64,000 bases of DNA from DCFW01 sp963790715 (GTDB lineage Bacteria; Bacteroidota; Bacteroidia; Bacteroidales; Bacteroidaceae), in assembly GCA_963790715.1 (NCBI GenBank), contig CAWBPN010000018.1, positions 310,001 to 374,000 of the forward strand. The letters run 5' to 3'. Positions 1-7,936 of the stretch are shown here, one piece after another. Below the pieces are notes generated by a model. It saw only the letters and a list, made by a program, of their open reading frames with translations, was not told the DNA's origin and ran no database searches. Numbering within the stretch: the stretch's first letter is position 1; the number at the start of each line of letters is the position of its first letter. The position numbers and the translations under genes are program-made.

Positions 1-64
1 TTAGATTTCTAATATATGTTTTGAGCTTCATATATTGCATATAAATTTTTAAATATAATTCCAT
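1..64 (-). CDS. possible N-terminal fragment of next polysaccharide-locus gene
   Basis: An ATG on the minus strand at 64 opens a frame of 21 codons that runs off the window edge without a stop. It begins MELYLKIYMQYMKLK. It starts 14 bases after the stop of the flippase gene on the same strand, as the next gene of a polysaccharide operon would. The fragment is too short to name a family. It could also be a chance open frame in AT-rich DNA. Confidence 0.3.
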   Translation of the reverse strand, partial: MELYLKIYMQYMKLKTYIRNL

Positions 65-77
65 ATTATTAATAACC

Positions 78-1628
78 CTATTTAGCTTCTTGTTGACTAG
101 TGTTTTTTATCATTAATCTTATTTTCGTCAACATAATATTTCTCATATTTTCTGTCAACCCCCATTTATATATAACGGCTGCAGATGTAAGTATACTCAC
201 ACAACAGCAAATCAAAAATCTAGCCCAACCTTCAGCCATGCCGCGAACTACAAAATAAGGAACAATGAACATTACAGTACCACCTACAATTATATTTAAA
301 TAAACAAATTTAAGATGTTGTGATATCGGATAATTAGCATATAAATGAGGCCATATAAAATTATTTATATTATCAAAGCTCCATATTATCGCAGTAGCCC
401 AAAATACAGTTACAGGTGAGCCTCCTAATTTTAATATAATATAACTTACAGGTAAAATTAATAAGAGAACCCCACCGCCTGTAATATTTGGATATTTCAT
501 TTTACCAGTAGCATGAACCACCATTACCATCGGTCTATTTAATGTCTGCAATAGCGATTGAATAAGAATAATTCTGACAAATATCGGAGTATATGCAGGA
601 TATTGTCCAAGCCATAAATGTAGTACAAATTTTACCTCTATATATGCAGGTATAGCTATAACAATGAAAAGATAACCGGCAATACGACAATTATTCATAA
701 CCAAACGATATAATTTATCCATCTCTTTCGCGGCATACATCTTTACTATTTGAGGAGTTACAGCAACTTGGAAACTTGAAATAAAACCTAATATTGCATT
801 ATTCATTACAAAAGCTATACCACGAGCTGCGTTTACGATCGTTCCACAAAAAATATTTAATATGATATTGACACCTTCTCCTTGTAAAGCCACAGCAGAG
901 CACCCCATTATATCCCAACCACTAAAACTAAGCATTTGCTTGGCTAAAGGTTTATCAAATCTCATCTGGAATGTGCATTCTTCAAAATGATAACGGCAAT
1001 AAAAATTATATATAACGGTAGAAGTTACATTCACTATTAATACTAATGCGGCATAAAGTATCAGCTTATCGAACGCAATGAGTTGTATTAAAAATAAAAT
1101 AAGCAACTTCATTGAGACATCATATATACTCATATATGCATACATTCCCATTTTTTCATGGGCAATCAAACATGACATAAATGGTACTTGTATAATACCA
1201 ACTATGCACGCTATTACCGAAAATTGATACACCCAAAAAGCAGCTGTCATTCTTCCTGAAGGTATATTCATGTGATAATATAAGAACCATAATCCTATAG
1301 TTTCTGCTAGAATTAAAAAGACAAGAGATACAGCTACATGTAACACCAATGCTACAGAAAATGTTTTAAAAAGCTTATCCTTATTTCGTTCACCGATTGC
1401 AAAAGACATAAATCGTTGTGTGCCTCCTGCTAATGTTGTATTAAAAAAAGTCAGCAATCCTACTATTCCCCCAACTACATTATATAGACCATAATCAGAA
1501 ACCCCCAAAACCCTAAGTACTATACGAGAAGTAAAGAGTGCAATAACAAGTGTTATTAACATCCTTAAATATAGAAATAGTGTATTTTTAGCTATACGTT
1601 TATTGTTTTGCTGATCGATCGTGGTCAT
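78..1628 (-). CDS. polysaccharide flippase, Wzx/MATE-like
   Basis: A 516-residue polytopic membrane protein with about a dozen hydrophobic segments from residue 15 to 505. It opens with a charged cytosolic tail, then a first helix followed by SRIVLRVLGVSDYGLYNVVG, the usual start of Bacteroidota Wzx flippases (PST/MOP superfamily). Members carry undecaprenyl-linked oligosaccharide repeat units across the inner membrane for capsule or exopolysaccharide assembly. It is the first structural gene after upxY on the same strand, as in capsule loci. The ATG at 1628 is the only sensible start. The 538-base leader before it contains a terminator, so its expression is probably controlled by antitermination. 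The exported sugar cannot be inferred. Confidence 0.88.
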   Translation of the reverse strand: MTTIDQQNNKRIAKNTLFLYLRMLITLVIALFTSRIVLRVLGVSDYGLYNVVGGIVGLLTFFNTTLAGGTQRFMSFAIGERNKDKLFKTFSVALVLHVAVSLVFLILAETIGLWFLYYHMNIPSGRMTAAFWVYQFSVIACIVGIIQVPFMSCLIAHEKMGMYAYMSIYDVSMKLLILFLIQLIAFDKLILYAALVLIVNVTSTVIYNFYCRYHFEECTFQMRFDKPLAKQMLSFSGWDIMGCSAVALQGEGVNIILNIFCGTIVNAARGIAFVMNNAILGFISSFQVAVTPQIVKMYAAKEMDKLYRLVMNNCRIAGYLFIVIAIPAYIEVKFVLHLWLGQYPAYTPIFVRIILIQSLLQTLNRPMVMVVHATGKMKYPNITGGGVLLLILPVSYIILKLGGSPVTVFWATAIIWSFDNINNFIWPHLYANYPISQHLKFVYLNIIVGGTVMFIVPYFVVRGMAEGWARFLICCCVSILTSAAVIYKWGLTENMRNIMLTKIRLMIKNTSQQEAK

Positions 1629-1699
1629 AGTTATATATGGTGGATTTTGGACGTTTACCCTATATTTTTCAAAATGCCATAGAGTTAAGCCTTATAAAT

Positions 1700-1743
1700 A
1701 AAAAAAACAAGTAGGCCGGTGATAAATAATATCACCAACCTAC
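1700..1743 (-). terminator. intrinsic terminator in the wzx leader
   Basis: GTAGG..GGTGAT at 1711-1723 pairs with ATCACC..CCTAC at 1731-1743, around a short AT loop. Read on the minus strand, the stem is followed by a run of T (A7 at 1701-1707 on the plus strand). It lies between upxY and wzx, about 70 bases before the wzx start, so it would stop transcription before the polysaccharide genes. Confidence 0.75.
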
Positions 1744-2166
1744 TCTCATCTTTCATAATTAAGGACCATAATAATATGCATATAGAAGTTATATCTTCAT
1801 CTATTAGGTATAGATGAAAGAAATAAACAATACTTAAAATCTTAACGGATTAAACAACATTCGCTTTGAACATTCCAATCACTTATTGTCATATCCTCTC
1901 TTTGATAAGAGGATATTTAACGACACTTCAAAACGCACTTCGTGATTACCTGTCCCATTTGGCAGATAGAAATTTGGATTTTATTCTTTCATAGCGCTTT
2001 AACTTTTGACTTTTATTTCATCATTAGTTATAAACTATAACATAGGCAAATATAGAAATTAACTTGTTTATATGGAAATATAAGTCACTATTTTTATTAT
2101 ATTTAACAAACATTCCATCACAAACAATTGCCCGTAGCGCTTTAGAAAAGCATCACAAAATGAATA
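1744..2166 (-). promoter_or_regulatory. upxY-wzx intergenic leader with hairpins and possible promoter
   Basis: No gene is seen in this stretch. Two perfect 9-bp stem-loops lie at 1796-1804/1810-1818 and 1891-1899/1908-1916. A minus-strand TATATTTG (-7 type, plus-strand 2047-2054) could start a roughly 330-nt leader that would run through both hairpins into the terminator at 1743-1700. No -33 TTTG is visible, so the promoter is weakly supported. Transcription could instead read through from upxY. Confidence 0.4.
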
Positions 2167-2754
2167 TCAATCACTCAATACTTGAATATTCTCAATCGGA
2201 ACGTTGACACACGCATACCCAAAAGCATTTAAATATACGCCTACTTCTTTCTCTGAATTAATGGTTATCAATTCTCCTTCAAGATTTGCCAAAGGTCCTC
2301 TGATGATTTTCACTTTCTCTCCTTTCCTCATCGGCCGGTCAATAATGTTGACTGCATTATCAGATGCACCCAACATAAACTTAAAACTGTTAATCTGATT
2401 ATCCGGGATTATTGCCGGCTGATGTTCTCCGCAAGCTACTACATACTTGACTGCTGACGGCAACTCTAATACTTGCCTACGTTCAATCGGTGCTACGCGA
2501 ACAAAAACGACTCTTGGTATGACAACATGATTTATGAGTTTCATACGATCACTCCATTTGTGATACTCTTTTTGTAGGGGTACAAAATTTTCTATACCAT
2601 TTTTTGTCAACAGTTCACCGATCCTTTGCTCATGAAACATTCTTACCATTACGGCCAACCACACTTTTAGTGTCTTTTTCTGATATATTTCTGCTACAGA
2701 CAACCATGTTCCTTTAACAGATAATTTTTCCAAACTACTTTCATCTTTTTCCAT
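2167..2754 (-). CDS. upxY: UpxY-family transcription antiterminator (NusG paralogue)
   Basis: A 195-residue NusG-like protein. Residues about 30-125 form the NGN domain (WLAVMVRMFHEQRIGELLTK, then VVIPRVVFVRV). Residues about 142-193 form a KOW domain (KGEKVKIIRGPLANLEGEL). UpxY proteins are locus-specific antiterminators encoded at the head of Bacteroides capsule operons; they bind RNA polymerase in the leader and let it read through to the biosynthesis genes. The downstream wzx and the terminator between the two genes fit that role. No upxZ partner is seen next to it. The ATG at 2754 gives the family's usual length. Confidence 0.88.
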   Translation of the reverse strand: MEKDESSLEKLSVKGTWLSVAEIYQKKTLKVWLAVMVRMFHEQRIGELLTKNGIENFVPLQKEYHKWSDRMKLINHVVIPRVVFVRVAPIERRQVLELPSAVKYVVACGEHQPAIIPDNQINSFKFMLGASDNAVNIIDRPMRKGEKVKIIRGPLANLEGELITINSEKEVGVYLNAFGYACVNVPIENIQVLSD

Positions 2755-2808
2755 AGCTACTACTCTTATAATCTTTGACTTAAATCGTTACAAACTCGTT
2801 ATTAACAC

Positions 2809-2816
2809 CAAATATA
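2809..2816 (-). promoter_or_regulatory. possible -7 box for upxY
   Basis: CAAATATA on the plus strand reads TATATTTG on the minus strand and fits TAnnTTTG. It lies about 50 bases upstream of upxY. No -33 TTTG is seen at the right distance. The rest of the 2755-3081 divergent interval is AT-rich, with one plus-strand -7-like TACCTTG at 3036-3042 and no other structure that I see. Confidence 0.35.
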
Positions 2817-3081
2817 ATAATAACTTCTATATTAATAAATTATTAGCTATGTTTTTTGTTATCTTTAACCTAAATAAACCTTGAACATAAGTTTTGAGAT
2901 ATATAATATTAAGAAAAGCATGTTATAGGACGTTAATTATAAAATATTGGAATCATTACGTTAATGAGACACCTATTTATATATATATGACTAAAATAAT
3001 TCCGAGGCGTAAATAATGATGTGCAACTTTTTCATTACCTTGCACCGTCTAATGTACAAAGAAATAAATAAAATATTTTAT

Positions 3082-3945
3082 ATGAAAAAGGTAATAATTA
3101 TATTGGTGCTGGCTTTGGGTGTTTACACAGAGTACAGCTTTGCGGAAAAGGTTAAATTCACGGAACAAAACCTCATTGCCAAAGTTGATAAACCAAACAG
3201 CGGCAGTAAGACGGTATCAAGTCAGGATATGGATGACAACTCCGATGATGAAAAAGATGCCGACGACGATGCTACAAATAATAATGCAAACCCTATCGAT
3301 GCTTTGGCAAAGCAACAAGATTCTATCGATAATGCTAACGACAGTGTACAAAATGCACAAAACAATAGTAATGTTGATGATCTTGCAAGAATAATAAAAG
3401 ACAAGTCTGTAACTGATTTTAATCCTTTCACTGTTGCTATTGTCGGTACTGCCGGTATTTACTTGGTCATAATATTGTTCCTTTTGTTTTTATTCTTGTA
3501 TAAATATAAAAGCAAAAGAGCCAAATATCATATTGCCGAAGAAGCTTTAAAAGCCGGGCAACCGATACCTGAAGGGCTATTCAAAAAGGATGAACCGGTA
3601 AGCACGCGCACCGTATACAGAACTACACCGGAAGGGAAACGTGTAAAACATATTGAGATGACCAGTAATTCATTAAAGGAAAAGGGCATTAGGAATATAT
3701 GTTTAGGAGTAGGTTTATTCATCTTCCTTTGGGCATTGACAAAAGTATTCGGATTAGGATGTATTGGGTTGTTGGTGGCATGCACAGGCATAGGTCAATT
3801 CTTAATAGCCCGTAATCGCCAACTCGACGATATGAATAATTTTACCAATAATCCTGAACCTGAACATAAAAAAGAAAATACGTTACAAGAAGAACAAGCT
3901 ACAGAATCTACATCTGAAGAGAAGAAAGATGAAGCAAGTGAATGA
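3082..3945 (+). CDS. DUF6249-type membrane protein of the sigma operon
   Basis: About 287 residues. I place the start at the ATG at 3082, where MKKVIIILVLALGVYTEYSF gives a clean signal peptide. A frame opening at 3016 would put the -7-like box (3036-3042) inside the gene. After the signal peptide comes an acidic Asp/Asn-rich linker. A membrane helix then follows (VAIVGTAGIYLVIILFLLFL), next a basic cytosolic stretch, and last two more hydrophobic segments with GLGCIGLLVACTGIGQFLIA. This matches the Bacteroidota DUF6249 family, which often sits before an ECF sigma factor. The biochemical role is unknown; a sensing or modulating role for the sigma factor is inference. The 3' end overlaps the sigma gene by 17 bases. 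Confidence 0.7.
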   Translation: MKKVIIILVLALGVYTEYSFAEKVKFTEQNLIAKVDKPNSGSKTVSSQDMDDNSDDEKDADDDATNNNANPIDALAKQQDSIDNANDSVQNAQNNSNVDDLARIIKDKSVTDFNPFTVAIVGTAGIYLVIILFLLFLFLYKYKSKRAKYHIAEEALKAGQPIPEGLFKKDEPVSTRTVYRTTPEGKRVKHIEMTSNSLKEKGIRNICLGVGLFIFLWALTKVFGLGCIGLLVACTGIGQFLIARNRQLDDMNNFTNNPEPEHKKENTLQEEQATESTSEEKKDEASE

Positions 3946-4471
3946 TCTGGCACTGATCTCTCAAGTGTTGATCCTCAATAGGAAATCTGCCTTCGATACT
4001 TTGGTAAAGGAATACCAGGAAAGTATCCGGAGGTTTTTCCTGAACTTAACGACAGGTGATAAAGAATTAAGTGACGATTTGTCTCAAGAGACTTTTATTA
4101 AGGCCTATCTAAACTTAAAAAATTTCAAAAAGCTTTCTTCTTTCTCAACTTGGTTGTTTAGAATTGCATATAATGTTTTTTATGATTATATTCGCAGCCA
4201 AAAGGAGACAAATTCACTTGATAGCGACGAGGTGCAGGCTCTACGTGGGGAAGACAGATCGGGTGTCAATGAAAAGTATGACATATACCAAGCGCTTGGA
4301 ATACTGAAAGATGATGAACGAACTTGCATTACTCTATTTTATATGGAAGATCAATCCATTGATAAGATTTCACTAATCACAGGCATTGCCCTAAACACGG
4401 TGAAATCACATTTGAAACGAGGAAAAGATAAAATGGCGGAATATTTAAAAAATAACGGCTATGACAGATGA
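3929..4471 (+). CDS. ECF-type RNA polymerase sigma factor
   Basis: A 180-residue sigma-70 family protein of extracytoplasmic-function type. Region 2 is at residues about 18-85 (LSDDLSQETFIKAYLNLKNF, then FSTWLFRIAYNVFYDYIR). Region 4 is at about 120-172, with a helix-turn-helix (SIDKISLITGIALNTVKSHLKRGKDKM). It directs RNA polymerase to a small regulon. The start overlaps the preceding membrane-protein gene and the end overlaps the next gene by 11 bases, so the three are translationally coupled. In this arrangement the downstream small membrane protein is the obvious anti-sigma candidate. Confidence 0.9.
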   Translation: MKQVNDLALISQVLILNRKSAFDTLVKEYQESIRRFFLNLTTGDKELSDDLSQETFIKAYLNLKNFKKLSSFSTWLFRIAYNVFYDYIRSQKETNSLDSDEVQALRGEDRSGVNEKYDIYQALGILKDDERTCITLFYMEDQSIDKISLITGIALNTVKSHLKRGKDKMAEYLKNNGYDR

Positions 4472-4784
4472 TGATGTATTATTAAGAAAGTTTTTCGACG
4501 AGAACAAGCAGGCAATACCAGATAACGGATTCTCCGAGAAAGTGATAAAGCAGATACCTTTGCGGAATACAAGGCTTGTAAGTCTGTGGCAGTGTATTTG
4601 TGCAATATCTGCTATAGCATTGTTCATCATCTTTAAGGGATGGTATATTTTCGTCGACATTTTCTATGGGCTACTTCATAGTCTTACAAGCGGATCCGTA
4701 ACACATGTCAGTTGGATTTCATGGGCTATCGGATTAGTCGTATGCATGATTCTTATGATAAGAGAGGCTTTCTCTGTTGAATAA
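4461..4784 (+). CDS. DUF5056 membrane protein, candidate anti-sigma factor
   Basis: A 107-residue protein with a soluble N-terminal 40 residues (MTDDDVLLRKFFDENKQAIP, then FSEKVIKQIP) and two hydrophobic segments (about 43-62 and 85-103). The family, DUF5056, is a short Bacteroidota membrane protein routinely encoded just after an ECF sigma gene. By position and topology it could hold the sigma factor at the membrane. That function is inferred, and no zinc-binding anti-sigma motif (HxxxCxxC) is present. It overlaps the sigma gene by 11 bases. Confidence 0.75.
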   Translation: MTDDDVLLRKFFDENKQAIPDNGFSEKVIKQIPLRNTRLVSLWQCICAISAIALFIIFKGWYIFVDIFYGLLHSLTSGSVTHVSWISWAIGLVVCMILMIREAFSVE

Positions 4785-4853
4785 TAACAATATTCTAATA
4801 GTATTCTAATAGAATTATAACTGTTTTTTAATTTATAATTAAACTACATTACT

Positions 4854-4861
4854 TATCTTTG
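4854..4861 (+). promoter_or_regulatory. -7 box of candidate sRNA
   Basis: TATCTTTG fits TAnnTTTG exactly. A T-rich stretch at 4824-4829 occupies the -33 region. No coding gene follows on this strand, only the structured stretch to the terminator at 4980. Confidence 0.5.
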
Positions 4862-4865
4862 TATT

Positions 4866-4980
4866 GTTGTTCATGAGAGATTACAAAAGCAGCAAAGACT
4901 GCTCCAAAGAAATAGTTTTAGCTTTTAAAACTCATTCGATTCATTTTGGAACGGTTCGCAGGAGTGCGAGCCGTTTTTTA
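4866..4980 (+). ncRNA. candidate small RNA, about 115 nt
   Basis: This stretch lies between a consensus -7 box and an intrinsic terminator, with no open frame. It folds into three consecutive hairpins: AGCAG/CTGCT (4888-4892/4899-4903), AGTTTTA/TAAAACT (4914-4920/4926-4932) and the terminator stem (4950-4959/4966-4975). I do not recognise the family. It might instead be the 3' untranslated region of the sigma operon, whose terminator this could be. Confidence 0.4.
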
Positions 4981-4982
4981 TT
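4950..4982 (+). terminator. intrinsic terminator
   Basis: AACGGTTCGC (4950-4959) pairs with GCGAGCCGTT (4966-4975) through one G-T wobble, with a 6-base loop, and runs straight into T6. It ends the candidate sRNA, the sigma operon, or both. Confidence 0.8.
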
Positions 4983-5013
4983 TATCACCATTTGTATTAT
5001 TTATGTGGTATCG

Positions 5014-7275
5014 TCAGAATGACAAACGAACATCTATCCCGGCTTGCGCGGGTGAACCGTATTGAGCAAAATTAGAACCTAACTCACTGAAATAGAATGT
5101 TTGATATTGCTTATCCAATATATTTCGCCACCATAGGCAAACTGCTATGTGATTCATTTTCATCGTGGCATGTGCATTAAGCGTGGCATAAAACGGTTGT
5201 TTTGTTGTGTTTGCCTCATCCCAACGAATATTGGCGGCACCTGAATAATCCGCACCGAACAATAATGCTTTTATGCATGACGTTGCATTGTCCAATGCTG
5301 TATATTCGGCACCGAGACTGAAAGTATGTTGTGGAATAAACGGTACATAATTGCCATTATAATCTACTTCTTTATTATTAACAACTGTTGCATATTTCTT
5401 AAACGTGGCATGAGTATATCCGTAATCGGCATTGAAAGTAAATTTATCCAAAGCTGCTTTCAACGAAAATTCGCCTCCATAACTATGGCTTTTTCCTGCA
5501 TTACTTATTTCTTTACTGCCAAGGGAATTGACTTTGGCTATTTGTTGATTGCGCGTTTGCATGCAGAAAATATCTCCATCAATCCACAAACTCTTATTTA
5601 CCAATGTGGTATGAGTACCTACTTCATAGCTCCATGTATATTCCGGTTTATATGAAATTGCTGCATTGGCCTTTGATGCCGAAGCTGATGCTGAGGTCGG
5701 TGATGAAGAACCTTCTAAGGCATTACTTAATAAATCAGACAATGATTCTATATTGTAACCTCCTCCACGGTATCCGCGAGAAACGGTAGCATAGATGTTA
5801 TTGTCGGTATTGAAATCATATTGCAAAGCGAATTTTGGCAGTAACTGGAAATATGTTTTTGCAGTGTCGCCGACGAAAGAAGCCGAATTTGCACTTTTAC
5901 CTATTACGTGCCCACCCATAGACATTGTATAATTCATACTCGCCGAGGTATTATAATTGACTTTCACATGCTGCAAGTCTGCACGAAAACCGATTGTTGC
6001 AGTCAAACCCTTGAGGCCGAATAAATCGTGAAAGGCTGATTGATGAAACAATGCCGCTCCTTGCGATGGCGTTTTAAACGTTCCGGGTATGGTTATGGCG
6101 TTGTCTGTTAATGTTACACTCATCGGTCCTGTCATGGCAGCATCCATTTCTTGTTGCAAGTAACTTATAAAATCAGAACCAAAAGTCATTGGAGTATTTG
6201 TATTCAAATGTTGGTCGTAAGCGAATGCGCCGCATACCCAGTCATAACGGGTACCTGGTTTACTCCTAAAAGTGATCTCCTCTGTAAACGTATGTTGGTT
6301 CTGGCGTTGCATAAGAGTGAAATAATTCTTCGAAGTATAATCTTGATCCATATCCATGTGGTCTTTAAGATATTGGAATCCTGTTACGGCAGTCATAACA
6401 TAGTTATCTCCGGTATGTTCCACGTCAAGACTGGCATCAACCAAGTTGCGGTTGTAACCTGATTTGGCATTATAAGATACTTTGCCGATGGCTAAATTCT
6501 CATACGAATTACCGCCTTGACTAACATATTCGTAATTGGCATTAAGGTCTATTTTCCACGAATCAGTAGGCAAATAAATGGCATGTAAACGTCCTCCGGC
6601 AGTGTTTTCCCAATCAATTTTCTTATTATATGCCGAATCCACATTTTTATAAAAACCGCCTTTATGATTTATAAAACCTCCTACAGAGAAAGCGAATTTA
6701 TCACTTATGCGATGATAGTGCGTGAGAGAAGCATTGTAATTATTATACGTGGCGCAACCTAAATCAATGTCGGTACCTTGATAATCCATCGGCGACTTTG
6801 TATGTATTTTTATCAGTCCGCCCATGGAATTAAGTCCGTAAAGAGTTCCTTGCGGACCGCGAAGAACGTCGATACGGTCAACATCCGAAAAATTGAAATT
6901 GTATGCCGACTTATCTATATAAGGTACATTATCAACATATAGTCCAACGGCCGGAGTACCGAGACGTGAGCCTACGCCACGCAAATAAATAGGCGAAGTA
7001 AGGCTTTGACCGTAATCCGGAATATATAAATTTGGAGAATAAAACGAAAGGTCTTTCGAAGAGGTAATATGATTATCCTCCATTTTTTCTTGCGAGAGCA
7101 AAGTTGATGCCAAAGGCATACTTCGTAGTTTCGCATTCTCTTTTGGAGAAGCTACAATCACAACTTCTTCAATATCAACAACTTTAGATGAGTCGCCCGG
7201 CAGAGTCGGTACATTATCGGCCATAACCGATCCGAATGTAAGGCAAGCCACAATAAGTAAAAAATTCTTCTTCAT
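5014..7275 (-). CDS. TonB-dependent receptor
   Basis: A 753-residue outer-membrane receptor. Residues 1-19 are a signal peptide. A TonB-box-like segment follows (VEEVVIVAS-type, read IEEVVIVASPKE). The plug domain runs to about 160 with YLRGVGSRLG and IDVLRGPQGTLYGLNSMGG. The remainder is a 22-strand-type barrel ending in an aromatic beta signal (VRLSF). It has no carboxypeptidase-like N-terminal domain and no SusD partner, so it is more like siderophore, cobalamin or metal receptors than a SusC. The substrate is unknown. A LuxR-type regulator lies immediately upstream on the same strand, and this gene has its own promoter at 7301-7331. Confidence 0.9.
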   Translation of the reverse strand: MKKNFLLIVACLTFGSVMADNVPTLPGDSSKVVDIEEVVIVASPKENAKLRSMPLASTLLSQEKMEDNHITSSKDLSFYSPNLYIPDYGQSLTSPIYLRGVGSRLGTPAVGLYVDNVPYIDKSAYNFNFSDVDRIDVLRGPQGTLYGLNSMGGLIKIHTKSPMDYQGTDIDLGCATYNNYNASLTHYHRISDKFAFSVGGFINHKGGFYKNVDSAYNKKIDWENTAGGRLHAIYLPTDSWKIDLNANYEYVSQGGNSYENLAIGKVSYNAKSGYNRNLVDASLDVEHTGDNYVMTAVTGFQYLKDHMDMDQDYTSKNYFTLMQRQNQHTFTEEITFRSKPGTRYDWVCGAFAYDQHLNTNTPMTFGSDFISYLQQEMDAAMTGPMSVTLTDNAITIPGTFKTPSQGAALFHQSAFHDLFGLKGLTATIGFRADLQHVKVNYNTSASMNYTMSMGGHVIGKSANSASFVGDTAKTYFQLLPKFALQYDFNTDNNIYATVSRGYRGGGYNIESLSDLLSNALEGSSSPTSASASASKANAAISYKPEYTWSYEVGTHTTLVNKSLWIDGDIFCMQTRNQQIAKVNSLGSKEISNAGKSHSYGGEFSLKAALDKFTFNADYGYTHATFKKYATVVNNKEVDYNGNYVPFIPQHTFSLGAEYTALDNATSCIKALLFGADYSGAANIRWDEANTTKQPFYATLNAHATMKMNHIAVCLWWRNILDKQYQTFYFSELGSNFAQYGSPAQAGIDVRLSF

Positions 7276-7300
7276 GTTTATGCAATCTTATTTTCAGCTG

Positions 7301-7331
7301 CAAAATTACAGTAAACAATAAATACTGTCAA
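7301..7331 (-). promoter_or_regulatory. Bacteroides-type promoter of the TonB receptor
   Basis: Read on the minus strand: TTG (plus 7329-7331), a 20-nt spacer, then TAATTTTG (plus 7301-7308). This fits the -33/-7 consensus and leaves a short untranslated leader before the ATG at 7275. Confidence 0.6.
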
Positions 7332-7351
7332 TCCTAATTAATGAGGATTTT

Positions 7352-7936
7352 TCAAATTTTATCAGGAGTAATATACCCGTTCATCATGGCATATAAAGTC
7401 AACCCCGAAACGGATTTAATGCCCAATTTCTGAGTAATATTTTTGCGGTGGGTAATAACGGTGGTGAGACTGATGTTTAGTTTTTCGGCTATTTCCTTGT
7501 TCAGCAAGCCTTTACACACAAGTACCAAAACGTCTATCTCGCGCGGTGAAAGATCGTTGTCATCACGTGTGGAAAGCATTTTCTTGTCATCATCCATCAT
7601 AAAGTAACGTTTCACATCATTCGTCAGTTTCTTTTCAGGCCTATCCACATTTAAAATATTGTTACCTCTCGGTATCGAATGATTGAATGTACCGTGCATC
7701 ATAATAATCGTACGCTCTTTACGCGGCAGGAAAAAGAAATTGTAAAGCACATATTGTTCTGAAGAGACGAAATAATAATGGTACATATCGGGGGTATCAT
7801 CCATAAATGAGCCGAAATCATGAAAGATGCGTATAACTGCATCGGGAACGACTTTATTAAGTATCAATTCAAGCCCGAGACACGCAAGTGTGTTTGTGTC
7901 GATAACAGCCAATTCCATTTTACCTTTCCCGTTCAT
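7352..7936 (-). CDS. LuxR-type HTH transcriptional regulator
   Basis: A 194-residue protein with a clear C-terminal LuxR/GerE helix-turn-helix (residues about 129-186: LSPREIDVLVLVCKGLLNKEIAEKL read in parts, then TTVITHRKNITQKLGI). The N-terminal 115 residues look like a degenerate receiver-type domain: the opening LAVIDTN is receiver-like, but I cannot place a phosphoacceptor Asp and the usual Lys with confidence. It probably binds DNA without classical phosphorelay input. The start overlaps the stop of the FAD oxidoreductase gene in an ATGA arrangement, so the two are coupled. The TonB receptor next downstream is the natural candidate target. Confidence 0.8.
   Translation of the reverse strand: MNGKGKMELAVIDTNTLACLGLELILNKVVPDAVIRIFHDFGSFMDDTPDMYHYYFVSSEQYVLYNFFFLPRKERTIIMMHGTFNHSIPRGNNILNVDRPEKKLTNDVKRYFMMDDDKKMLSTRDDNDLSPREIDVLVLVCKGLLNKEIAEKLNISLTTVITHRKNITQKLGIKSVSGLTLYAMMNGYITPDKI

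Noticed and set aside
3016..3081. Longer N-terminus for the DUF6249 protein
   Set aside because: It would place a membrane signal in mid-protein and the -7-like box inside the gene. The ATG at 3082 begins a clean signal peptide.
5326..6462. Plus-strand open frames opposite the TonB receptor
   Set aside because: They are shadows of the receptor gene, without family likeness or promoters.
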